Source: Aquiluna sp. (lineage in GTDB: Bacteria > Actinomycetota > Actinomycetes > Actinomycetales > Microbacteriaceae). From it: a stretch of DNA of 5,424 bases. Positions within the stretch are counted from its first letter, which is position 1; every line of letters begins with the position of its first letter. This document shows, piece after piece, positions 1 through 5,424 of this stretch. Below the pieces are notes generated by a model. The model worked only from the letters and a program-made list of their open reading frames with translations, was not told the origin of the DNA and did not search any database. The translations under genes and the position numbers were made by a program. The stretch covers positions 1 to 5,424 of the forward strand of contig JADHKY010000079.1 of the NCBI GenBank assembly GCA_016780945.1. Direction: 5' to 3'.

Positions 1-1
1 T

Positions 2-727
2 CACTACAAAGTCGGCAAGGGCGAAGACAAGTACGTCAGCTATTGGGCAAGCAAAGTCCCGCACAAGATCTACTCAAAGTCACGTTTTGTGCCAAATAAA
101 GAGATTGCTCGGGTGGAGTGGCACGACCTCAAGACCGCAAGCAAGATGCTCAGTTACAGCCACGATAGGGAACTGCTGCAGAAGCTCATTGAATTTCACA
201 ACGCCGGCCAACTCGAGACCAGGTCACTGATTGTCCTCAGACACGCCAAGGCAACTCCGCGAGTTGACTGGACAAATGGTGAGGCAACTAGGCCTTTGCT
301 TCCGGAGGGAGAAGTGCAGGCCCAGAGGCTCGTGCAACTACTCAAGAGCTATGGTCCAAAACGGTTGATCACCTCCCCCTGGCGCAGATGCCATGACACG
401 GTCAAGCCATACTCAAAAAGTTGCAAGCGAAAGCTTGTGAAGCGCTCGCAAATTACAGAATTCAAGAGCAAGAAGAATCCGAAGCAGGCCAGGCAGCTCA
501 TGGAGGACTTGTTCAAGGACACCAAAAACGCGCTCGTTTGCACTCACAGGCCCGCTTTGCCTGAGGTCCTGGCAACCGTGTCCCAGCACGCCACAGGAGA
601 GATGGCAGGACCAATTCGCGAGGCTGCGTCACTGTCACCGTCTGACTTTCTTGTGGTTCGGCTGAGCCTGGAAAATAAGCCACGAGTGTTGGACTATGAA
701 CTGGTGAGCCTGAGCCAAGCCAAATAA
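2..727 (+). CDS. MutT1-like Nudix hydrolase / histidine phosphatase fusion, 5'-truncated
   Basis: The 3' part of a two-domain protein. The frame is open from base 2, so the first 29 visible codons belong to it, and the GTG at 89 is probably internal. The visible N-terminal part (about the first 65 codons) resembles the end of a Nudix domain, with a VEWHDL strand and an LSYSHDRELL helix; the Nudix box would lie left of the window. The rest is a histidine-phosphatase domain. It has an RHAKA motif with the catalytic His at 242-244, an SPWRR arginine patch at 374-388, and the second His in CTHRP at 545-547, so its catalytic set looks intact. Family knowledge: mycobacterial MutT1 has this architecture and hydrolyses 8-oxo-dGTP and diadenosine polyphosphates. 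The same activity here is inferred. A CHDT stretch stands where many relatives have a Gln-Thr pair. The gene ends 119 bases before pstS. Confidence 0.85.
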   Translation, partial: HYKVGKGEDKYVSYWASKVPHKIYSKSRFVPNKEIARVEWHDLKTASKMLSYSHDRELLQKLIEFHNAGQLETRSLIVLRHAKATPRVDWTNGEATRPLLPEGEVQAQRLVQLLKSYGPKRLITSPWRRCHDTVKPYSKSCKRKLVKRSQITEFKSKKNPKQARQLMEDLFKDTKNALVCTHRPALPEVLATVSQHATGEMAGPIREAASLSPSDFLVVRLSLENKPRVLDYELVSLSQAK

Positions 728-736
728 ATATCTGAT

Positions 737-766
737 TTGTTTTCCATTTGTTTACCCAATTAATAC
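737..766 (+). promoter_or_regulatory. Candidate pstS promoter
   Basis: TAATAC at 761-766 is the best -10-like hexamer in the gap. TTGTTT at 737-742 is a poor -35 at 18-base spacing and overlaps the proposed PHO box, as expected for an activator-dependent promoter. Transcription would begin near 773, leaving a leader of about 74 bases. The box-to-hexamer spacing is shorter than in the classic E. coli arrangement, so the exact -10 is uncertain. Confidence 0.3.
739..760 (+). promoter_or_regulatory. Candidate PHO box (two 11-bp direct repeats) upstream of pstS
   Basis: Two adjacent 11-base units read GTTTTCCATTT (739-749) and GTTTACCCAAT (750-760). The first seven bases of each match the actinobacterial PHO-box core GTTCACC at 5 and 6 of 7 positions, with AT-rich four-base tails and the 11-bp periodicity expected for a PhoP/RegX3-type response regulator. 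The position, about 90 bases before pstS and just before a TAATAC hexamer, suits activation under phosphate starvation. The match is imperfect and the sequence around it is AT-rich, so this is a plausible candidate rather than a secure site. Confidence 0.45.
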
Positions 767-796
767 TGGGCTTTCAATCAACCTCAACAGACTGAC

Positions 797-837
797 CCTC
801 GAGGCAGGCCCGCTGTCTTCCAAATATCGTCTCGAGG
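797..837 (+). promoter_or_regulatory. Possible leader hairpin masking the pstS ribosome binding site
   Basis: CCTCGAGG (797-804) and TCTCGAGG (830-837) both contain the palindrome CTCGAG. They can pair with each other through seven Watson-Crick pairs plus one G-U pair around a 25-base loop. The 3' arm overlaps the Shine-Dalgarno sequence GAGGAG (834-839), so the fold would hide it. Each palindrome is also self-complementary, so the RNA fold is a hypothesis from sequence alone. Confidence 0.3.
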
Positions 838-840
838 AGA
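834..840 (+). promoter_or_regulatory. pstS ribosome binding site
   Basis: GAGGAGA ends six bases before the TTG at 847. This strong Shine-Dalgarno match decides the non-ATG start. The next codons give a Lys-Lys-Lys n-region and a lipoprotein signal peptide, and no in-frame ATG lies nearby. Confidence 0.75.
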
Positions 841-846
841 ATCAAC

Positions 847-1848
847 TTGAAGAAAAAGCTACTATCGCTTGCCGCCATCGCGTCGGCATCCGTGCTGGTT
901 CTGGCTGGCTGTGCAGCTGAGTCTGACCCAGCAGCAACCGTAACCGTCACCGAGTCCGCCGGTGGTTCAACCACCGAAGGGGCTGCCGAGCTTTCGGGCT
1001 CAATCCTGATTGACGGTTCGTCAACCGTAGGTCCTGCCTCTGAAATCGCAGCCGAGCTGTTCATGGAGGTAAACCCTGGCGTTCGCGTTTCGGTCAACAT
1101 CTCCGGTACCGGTGGTGGATTTGAGAAGTTCTGCAACGGTGAGACCGATGCATCTAACGCCTCCCGCTACATCAAGGAGTCTGAGGAAGAGCTTTGCAAG
1201 ACCAACGGAATCGCATATGACTTTGTAACTGTTGCTAACGACGCCCTGTCGGTAGTTGTCAACAGGGACAACCCGCTGCAGTGCATCACGACTGAGCAGC
1301 TTGCAACCATCTGGAACTCTGACGCTTCTGGCACCATCATGAAGTGGGGCGACGTTGACGGCATGCCAGCTGCAATAGCCGATGTTGACTTCCAGCTCTA
1401 CGGTCCAGGAACTGACTCTGGAACCTTCGACTTCTTCACCGACGAGATCAATGGTGAGTCCGGAAATATCCGTAACGACTACATCAACATTGGTGAGGAT
1501 GACCTTCTTGCTGTTGAGGGTGTCAAGGGTGGCGCAGGCGCAATGGCCTTCATCCCTTACTCCTACTACCAGGAGAACCTGGACAACGTAAAGGCCCTTG
1601 AGGTAGACGGCGGCGCAGGCTGCATCGCCCCAACCCTAGAGAACGTCCAGAACCTAAGCTACGCGCCTCTAGGCCGTGGTCTATTCACCTACTTCTCGAA
1701 CACCGCACTTGCTCGTGCAGAGGTCCTAGCATTCGCTGAGTACCTGGTGAACGAGACAACCCTTATCAACACCACTGCTGGTTACGTTGGCCTGACTCCT
1801 GCTCAGCAGGAAGAGGCGCTAGCGAAGATCGCCAGCCTGGTTGGATAA
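847..1848 (+). CDS. pstS: Phosphate ABC transporter, substrate-binding lipoprotein PstS
   Basis: Extracytoplasmic, lipid-anchored phosphate receptor that delivers phosphate to PstC/PstA. The 333-residue protein starts at TTG and has a lipoprotein signal peptide: KKK n-region, hydrophobic core, lipobox LAGC with Cys22 as the predicted lipidated residue. A Ser/Thr/Glu-rich linker follows to about residue 50. Family motifs appear in order: GSSTVGP (57-63), SGTGGG (86-91), TDASNASRYI (100-109) and GPGTDSGT (186-193), which together should line the phosphate site. This pattern is of the SphX type rather than the E. coli PstS type. Four further cysteines (96, 117, 146, 259) could form disulfides outside the membrane. 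By comparison with E. coli PstS, Asn104 appears to sit where Asp56 contacts the phosphate proton. SRYI departs from the SRPI I recall as usual. First gene of the operon; phosphate-starvation control is inferred from the upstream candidate PHO box. Confidence 0.95.
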   Translation: MKKKLLSLAAIASASVLVLAGCAAESDPAATVTVTESAGGSTTEGAAELSGSILIDGSSTVGPASEIAAELFMEVNPGVRVSVNISGTGGGFEKFCNGETDASNASRYIKESEEELCKTNGIAYDFVTVANDALSVVVNRDNPLQCITTEQLATIWNSDASGTIMKWGDVDGMPAAIADVDFQLYGPGTDSGTFDFFTDEINGESGNIRNDYINIGEDDLLAVEGVKGGAGAMAFIPYSYYQENLDNVKALEVDGGAGCIAPTLENVQNLSYAPLGRGLFTYFSNTALARAEVLAFAEYLVNETTLINTTAGYVGLTPAQQEEALAKIASLVG

Positions 1849-1872
1849 GTAGTAAAGTCGAAAATAGCTGAC

Positions 1873-1913
1873 GGATTGATGGTTTAGGAGACTCTCTATG
1901 AGCTCATCAATCC
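1873..1913 (+). repeat. Perfect 9-bp inverted repeat bracketing the pstC start
   Basis: GGATTGATG (1873-1881) is the exact reverse complement of CATCAATCC (1905-1913). The 23-base loop holds the pstC Shine-Dalgarno AGGAG (1886-1890) and ATG (1898-1900), and the 3' arm lies in pstC codons 3-6. In RNA it would form a stem-loop 24 bases after the pstS stop. It could tune pstC translation or stabilise the pstS portion of the transcript. The repeat is seen directly; its function is inferred. Confidence 0.6.
1886..1890 (+). promoter_or_regulatory. pstC ribosome binding site
   Basis: AGGAG lies seven bases before the ATG at 1898 and fixes that start. It sits in the loop of the 1873-1913 inverted repeat. 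GAG at 1888-1890 could also pair locally with CTC at 1894-1896. Confidence 0.7.
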
Positions 1914-2848
1914 AAGGTGCCCGAAGTGGTTCCACTGCGAACTCGCTTCGGGCACCGAGCTTTCGCCTCGGCGAAAGAATCGTAATCGGGCTGCTTTTTG
2001 GAGCCGCAGCCATCTCAGTTGGCGTCACAATCGCCATCGTTATTTCACTCTTCGCTCCACTCCCGGGATTCTTTGAATACGTCAATCCTTGGGACTTCCT
2101 CACCGGTACCCTTTGGGCGCCATCCTTTGCAGATGCATCATTTGGTGTGCTGCCACTTGTTGCAGGAACCCTGCAGGTTGTCTTCTATGCAATGCTCGTC
2201 GGAATCCCGCTTGGCCTTGGTGCCGCTATCTATCTTTCTGAGTACGCAGGCAACGGCGTCCGTAAAATCGTCAAGCCCATCCTCGAGGTCCTTGAGGGAT
2301 TGCCTACAGTCGCCACCGGCCTCTTCGCAGTCTTTTGGCTCAAGCCGTGGATCCAGGAGAGCACTCCCTTTCTTGAGTGGACCAGCCCGTTTTCCATAGG
2401 TGTTGCCGGCCTAACCGTTGGCATCATCACCATCCCGCTGATTGCCTCGGTCTCCGACGACGCAATGAGGGCAGTCCCCATGGCCCTTCGTGAGGGTGCT
2501 TACGCTCTTGGAGCGACCAAGATGCGTGTCGCTCTCAAGGTCGTGCTGCCAGCAGCTATCTCCGGAATCGTTGCTTCTTTCGTGCTCGGAGCCTCTCGCG
2601 CTATCGGTGAGACCATGGTGGTCTTGCTGGTTGCCGGTGGTGGCTCCCCTCAGCTCAAGATTGGATTTACCGAGCCTGCTGGTGCGATGACGGCGTTTAT
2701 TGCCTCTCGTGCTACCGGAGAGATTGCGACCGGCACCATCGACTACTACTCGATCTTTGCGGTTGGCGCACTTTTGTTCTTGATGACCTTGATTATGAAC
2801 ATGATCGCTATCAGGTTCGTCAATAAGTTCCGGGAGGTCTACGACTAA
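1898..2848 (+). CDS. pstC: Phosphate ABC transporter permease PstC
   Basis: Inner-membrane permease that pairs with PstA to form the phosphate channel. The 316-residue length is normal for the family. A hydrophilic N-terminus of about 27 residues precedes six predicted membrane segments, at roughly 28-53, 84-115, 127-148, 165-186, 222-247 and 282-306. The binding-protein-dependent transport EAA loop, which contacts PstB, is at about 199-218 (EGAYALGATKMR...). It is followed by SRAIGETM (233-240), a strong PstC signature. The LEGLPTVATGLFA stretch (132-144) is also typical. The gene starts 49 bases after pstS, and its last base is shared with the pstA start codon, so translation of the pair is probably coupled. 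PstC and PstA are paralogues; gene order and the GETM variant support PstC. Confidence 0.95.
   Translation: MSSSIQGARSGSTANSLRAPSFRLGERIVIGLLFGAAAISVGVTIAIVISLFAPLPGFFEYVNPWDFLTGTLWAPSFADASFGVLPLVAGTLQVVFYAMLVGIPLGLGAAIYLSEYAGNGVRKIVKPILEVLEGLPTVATGLFAVFWLKPWIQESTPFLEWTSPFSIGVAGLTVGIITIPLIASVSDDAMRAVPMALREGAYALGATKMRVALKVVLPAAISGIVASFVLGASRAIGETMVVLLVAGGGSPQLKIGFTEPAGAMTAFIASRATGEIATGTIDYYSIFAVGALLFLMTLIMNMIAIRFVNKFREVYD
2832..2837 (+). promoter_or_regulatory. pstA ribosome binding site inside pstC
   Basis: GGGAGG lies ten bases before the ATG at 2848, within the last pstC codons. The TAATG junction (2846-2850) merges the pstC stop and the pstA start, which supports this start over later in-frame ATGs and suggests translational coupling. 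Confidence 0.6.
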
Positions 2849-3780
2849 TGTCCCAAGGTATCCCGAAGCGTGCTTCCGGCGCCGCAATGGCGGCAGCTGC
2901 CGTGACGCAAAACATTTACAAGGGCGCAAACAACAAGGCTCTAGTTGGCGGCATTATGTTCCGACTGCTGCTGCTCAGTGCTCTTGGAATCGCGATGATA
3001 GCGATCCTGGCAGTCATTGCCTGGGCTCTGGTCGAAGGAGCCGCAAGGGTCAATGTCGGTCTCTTTGTAAACAACCCCTCCTCGTTTAGACCGGAGGAAG
3101 CTGGCTATCGTCCCGCTATTTTGGGAACGGTTCAGCTGATTGCAGGAGTAATCCTGCTGATCGTGCCGCTAGGTGTTGGAGCGGCAACCTACCTGGAACT
3201 CTTCGCGGATCGCACTCGCTGGTACAACAGGCTGATTGAGCTGAACATTCAGAATCTCGCTGGCGTCCCATCGATTGTTTTTGGCATCTTGGGTCTGGCC
3301 TTCATCGTGCGAGGGGTCTTTGACCTGGGGTTTGTGGTGGCGGCTGGCTCGGCAACTATTGCGATCCTGGTTTTGCCTACTGTGATTCTCGCCTCTCGCG
3401 AGGCGATTAGGGCTGTGCCGTCCTCGCTTCTAGATGGCGCGATGGCCTTGGGTGCAACGCGTCTGCAGGCGGTTAGGAAGATGGTTCTTCCCTCGGCGGC
3501 TCCCGGAATGCTTACTGGTGTGATTCTGGCGGTAGCTCGCGCCATCGGTGAGGCTGCACCCCTGCTGCTTGTGGGTGCTGCAACATTTGTGACCTTCGAC
3601 CCAAACTTCTGGCAGGACGGATACTCCGCGCTTCCGGTGATGATCTACAACTACGCAGGTAGGCCGCAGGAGGAGTTCCACACTCTCGCAGCTGCTGGCG
3701 TATTGGTCATGTTGGTCGTGCTTTTCTTCATCAACTCAATTGCGGTTTGGCTCCGCGCTCGATACGAAAGAACCTGGTAG
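2848..3780 (+). CDS. pstA: Phosphate ABC transporter permease PstA
   Basis: Second inner-membrane permease of the phosphate importer, partner of PstC. It has 310 residues: an Ala/Lys-rich cytoplasmic N-terminus of about 32 residues, then six predicted membrane segments at roughly 34-62, 89-118, 136-156, 160-182, 220-245 and 280-303. NLAGVPSIVFG (136-146) is a recognisable PstA motif. The EAA loop that docks on PstB is at about 196-215 (DGAMALGATRLQ...), followed by ARAIGEAAPLLL (230-241), the PstA counterpart of the PstC GETM region. The N-terminal extension means the ATG at 2887 is a possible alternative start. The overlap with pstC and the upstream GGGAGG favour 2848. pstB follows after three bases in the same reading frame, separated by the TAG stop. 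Confidence 0.95.
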   Translation: MSQGIPKRASGAAMAAAAVTQNIYKGANNKALVGGIMFRLLLLSALGIAMIAILAVIAWALVEGAARVNVGLFVNNPSSFRPEEAGYRPAILGTVQLIAGVILLIVPLGVGAATYLELFADRTRWYNRLIELNIQNLAGVPSIVFGILGLAFIVRGVFDLGFVVAAGSATIAILVLPTVILASREAIRAVPSSLLDGAMALGATRLQAVRKMVLPSAAPGMLTGVILAVARAIGEAAPLLLVGAATFVTFDPNFWQDGYSALPVMIYNYAGRPQEEFHTLAAAGVLVMLVVLFFINSIAVWLRARYERTW

Positions 3781-3783
3781 GAA

Positions 3784-4587
3784 ATGGAAAACAACAACAA
3801 GGTCGCAGGTAACGAGGTCTTCTCGCTCTCAAACATGAGCGTCCACTACGGCGAGTCTCTCGCCGTTGACGGAGTTAATCTCCCAATCTACGAAAACGAA
3901 ATCACGGCGATGATTGGCCCATCCGGCTGCGGTAAGTCAACAGTGCTCAGAAGCCTGAACCGAATGAATGACCTGATCCCGGGAGCCAAGGTTGGCGGTC
4001 AAGTTCTCTACCACGGCCAAGACATGTATGGTCCTGAGGTGGACCCGGTGCAGGTGAGGAAACTTATCGGCATGGTCTTCCAGAAGCCAAACCCGTTTCC
4101 AAAATCCATCTACGACAACGTTGCGTTCGGCCCTCAGACCCTGGGTATGAAGGGCGATATGGACGAAATCGTGGAGGGGGCGCTTAAGAAAGCGGCACTC
4201 TGGGACGACGTGAAGGACCGTTTGAAGGACAACGCCTTTGGAATGTCCGGAGGTCAGCAGCAAAGGCTCTGCATTGCCAGGGCAATCGCAGTGAAGCCAG
4301 ACGTAATTCTCATGGATGAGCCCTGCTCGGCTTTGGACCCGATTTCCACCTTCAAGATTGAAGATCTCATGATGGAGCTCAAGAAGGACTACACGATCGT
4401 CATCGTGACCCACAACATGCAACAGGCCGCCCGAGTCGCCGACCGCACGGCCTTCTTTACGGTTGATACCGAGAGGGGCGAGGGAAGCCGCGTCGGTCAG
4501 CTTGTGGAGTTTGACGAAACCTCAAAGATCTTCTCGAACCCAGCTGACTCAAGAACTCTGGACTACGTAACCGGAAAGTTTGGCTAG
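3784..4587 (+). CDS. pstB: Phosphate ABC transporter ATP-binding protein PstB
   Basis: Cytoplasmic ATPase that powers phosphate import as a dimer bound to the EAA loops of PstC and PstA. All nucleotide-binding motifs are present in its 267 residues: Walker A GPSGCGKS (45-52), Q-loop Gln100, signature MSGGQQQR (154-161), Walker B VILMDEP (174-180), D-loop SALD (182-185) and H-loop His210. The signature has Met in place of the usual Leu. LNRMND (58-63), FQKPNPFP (99-106) and DPIST (185-189) are PstB-specific stretches. An in-frame TAG lies two codons upstream, so ATG 3784 is the first possible start. No well-spaced Shine-Dalgarno precedes it: AGGA (3779-3782) is one base away and a weak GAAAG lies further up. 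Re-initiation by ribosomes leaving pstA is likely. No phoU follows. Confidence 0.97.
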   Translation: MENNNKVAGNEVFSLSNMSVHYGESLAVDGVNLPIYENEITAMIGPSGCGKSTVLRSLNRMNDLIPGAKVGGQVLYHGQDMYGPEVDPVQVRKLIGMVFQKPNPFPKSIYDNVAFGPQTLGMKGDMDEIVEGALKKAALWDDVKDRLKDNAFGMSGGQQQRLCIARAIAVKPDVILMDEPCSALDPISTFKIEDLMMELKKDYTIVIVTHNMQQAARVADRTAFFTVDTERGEGSRVGQLVEFDETSKIFSNPADSRTLDYVTGKFG

Positions 4588-4621
4588 AAACAAATTTGCC
4601 TAATTTTGGGTTGGCCCTCTC
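4588..4621 (+). promoter_or_regulatory. Short pstB-oxidoreductase gap with a weak -10-like element
   Basis: This gap holds no convincing terminator. TAATTT at 4601-4606 resembles a -10 hexamer, with at best a poor -35 (TTTGGC at 4579-4584). It would start transcription about ten bases before the ATG at 4622, giving a very short or effectively leaderless mRNA. That is common in actinobacteria and would explain the absence of a Shine-Dalgarno. Read-through from pstB is equally possible. Confidence 0.25.
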
Positions 4622-5424
4622 ATGATTGAGACGGTGACCTCGGACCTAAAAGTTCTTCGGTCCAAAGATAAGAAGCCTGCGAAGGTTTTGGTTACCGGAG
4701 CCACCGGGTATGTCGGCGGCAGACTGGTTCGAGAGCTGGTCGCCCACAAATACAGAGTCAGAGTGCTAGTTCGCGACGCCCACAAGCTCCAGGACTACCC
4801 CTGGCGCGATCAGGTGGAGATTGTTGAGGGAGACGCCCTTGACCCGGAGGCTCTAAATATTGCCCTTCAGGGCATTGATCTTGCCTACTACATGCTCCAC
4901 GCGCTCATGGTTTCAAAGAATTTTGAGCTGATGGAAGAAGATCTTGCTCGCAACTTCGGCAAGCTAGCTATGCAAAACGGCGTTAAGAGAATTGTCTACC
5001 TAGGGGGCATCACCTCCTCTGATGATTCGCTCTCACCCCATATGTCGGCCAGAGCAAAGACCGGTGAGATACTCCGCTCGAGTGGGGTGCCAACAATCGA
5101 ACTTCGAGCTGGTGTGATTATTGGCTCTGGCTCTGCTTCGTTTGAAATGCTGCGCCACCTTACTGAGCGACTACCAATCATGGTTACTCCGAAGTGGCTC
5201 AAGAACAGAATTCAGCCAATCGCGGTTCGTGACGTGCTGAGATACCTAATCGGCTCGGCCACCATCGACAAGAAGATAAACGATGTCTTTGACATTGGCG
5301 GACCAGATGTCTTCACCTACATGGAGATGATGCAGATCTATGCCGAGGTCGCAGGTCTTAGAAGAAGAATCATTCTTCCGCTACCTGTCCTAACACCTCG
5401 GCTTGCCTCAGGCTGGATCGGTTT
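4622..5424 (+). CDS. Atypical SDR / NAD(P)-binding oxidoreductase, YbjT-like, 3'-truncated
   Basis: The first 267 codons of a gene that runs off the right edge. Residues 21-33 hold a Rossmann dinucleotide-binding motif (VTGATGYVGG), and RVLVRD at 47-52 suggests an NADP-type second strand. IVYLGGI (124-130), ELRAGVIIGSGSASFEMLRHL (160-180) and VTPKWLKNRIQPIAVRDVL (188-206) match the E. coli YbjT family as I recall it (for example RAGIIVGAGSAAFE there). The classical SDR Tyr-x-x-x-Lys pair is not seen, so it is an atypical member with unknown substrate. Relatives are about 480-500 residues and end in a DUF2867 domain, which would lie outside the window. The start is ATG 4622 (in-frame stop at 4601-4603); GTG 4634 is an alternative. 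A 20-residue charged N-terminal extension precedes the Rossmann fold, and no Shine-Dalgarno is visible. A link to phosphate uptake is not implied. Confidence 0.85.
   Translation, partial: MIETVTSDLKVLRSKDKKPAKVLVTGATGYVGGRLVRELVAHKYRVRVLVRDAHKLQDYPWRDQVEIVEGDALDPEALNIALQGIDLAYYMLHALMVSKNFELMEEDLARNFGKLAMQNGVKRIVYLGGITSSDDSLSPHMSARAKTGEILRSSGVPTIELRAGVIIGSGSASFEMLRHLTERLPIMVTPKWLKNRIQPIAVRDVLRYLIGSATIDKKINDVFDIGGPDVFTYMEMMQIYAEVAGLRRRIILPLPVLTPRLASGWIG

Noticed and set aside
89..727. GTG at 89 as the true start of the first gene
   Set aside because: The frame is open to the window edge, and the residues before it (for example SYWASKV) continue the Nudix-like domain; the start is outside the window.
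755..770. CCCA...TGGG hairpin as a terminator for the first gene
   Set aside because: Only four pairs around an eight-base loop and no U-run; it overlaps the likely pstS promoter.
776..846. AATCAAC repeated at 776-782 and 840-846
   Set aside because: A seven-base direct repeat in a short leader is within chance, and it has no known regulator match.
774..1136. Minus-strand 120-codon open frame
   Set aside because: It lies opposite the pstS leader and 5' end, has a low-complexity Ser/Ala/Glu-rich product, and shows no recognisable domain; it is a shadow of pstS.
1998..2399. Plus-strand 133-codon open frame in another frame of pstC
   Set aside because: Its Ser/Pro/Leu-rich product has no motifs, while the pstC frame has full membrane topology and an EAA loop.
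2411..2929. Minus-strand 172-codon open frame
   Set aside because: It lies opposite the intact pstC-pstA junction, with a His/Arg/Gly-rich product and no family features.
3937..4422. Minus-strand 161-codon open frame
   Set aside because: It lies fully opposite the conserved core of pstB; its length follows from pstB codon choice.
4608..4617. GGG-TTGG-CCC as a pst operon terminator
   Set aside because: A three-pair stem with no following U-tract is too weak to call.
4642..4663. GGACC...GGTCC inverted repeat early in the oxidoreductase gene
   Set aside because: Five pairs with a 12-base loop inside coding sequence is expected by chance.

Overview
The window reads as an ordinary chromosomal phosphate-uptake locus from an actinobacterium. 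By eye, G+C is moderate, in the low-to-mid 50s percent, which is low for that phylum. The protein style supports the assignment: a MutT1-like Nudix/histidine-phosphatase fusion, an actinobacterial-type PstB with a DEPCSALDP motif, an SphX-type lipoprotein PstS, and a YbjT-like oxidoreductase ending in a typically actinobacterial stretch. A streamlined freshwater Microbacteriaceae (Luna lineage, Rhodoluna/Aquiluna-like) would fit. That placement is inference from memory of protein style, not a search result.

Layout, all genes on the + strand: (1) 2-727, the 3' part of a Nudix plus histidine-phosphatase gene (mutT1-like), cut by the left edge. (2) 728-846, a 119-base intergenic leader with a candidate PHO-box direct repeat, a weak promoter and a possible Shine-Dalgarno-masking hairpin. 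(3) 847-4587, a complete pstS-pstC-pstA-pstB operon: binding lipoprotein, two permeases and the ATPase. Its gaps are 49 bases, a 1-base overlap and 3 bases. (4) 4622-5424, the 5' half of an atypical SDR / NAD(P)-binding oxidoreductase of the YbjT type, cut by the right edge.

The four Pst proteins form one high-affinity ABC importer. PstS captures phosphate outside the membrane, PstC and PstA form the channel, and a PstB dimer drives transport. The MutT1-like gene upstream fits a phosphate and nucleotide-metabolism neighbourhood; in mycobacteria mutT1 lies beside ppk, and whether ppk lies further left here cannot be seen. No phoU follows pstB and no convincing terminator closes the operon within the window.

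I see no undescribed multi-gene system. The signals most worth a second look are non-coding. The first is a perfect 9-bp inverted repeat that places the pstC ribosome binding site and start codon in its loop. The second is the pair of CTCGAG palindromes in the pstS leader, one overlapping the pstS ribosome binding site. The third is the PHO-box-like 11-bp direct repeat. There are no RNA genes, mobile elements or CRISPR arrays.
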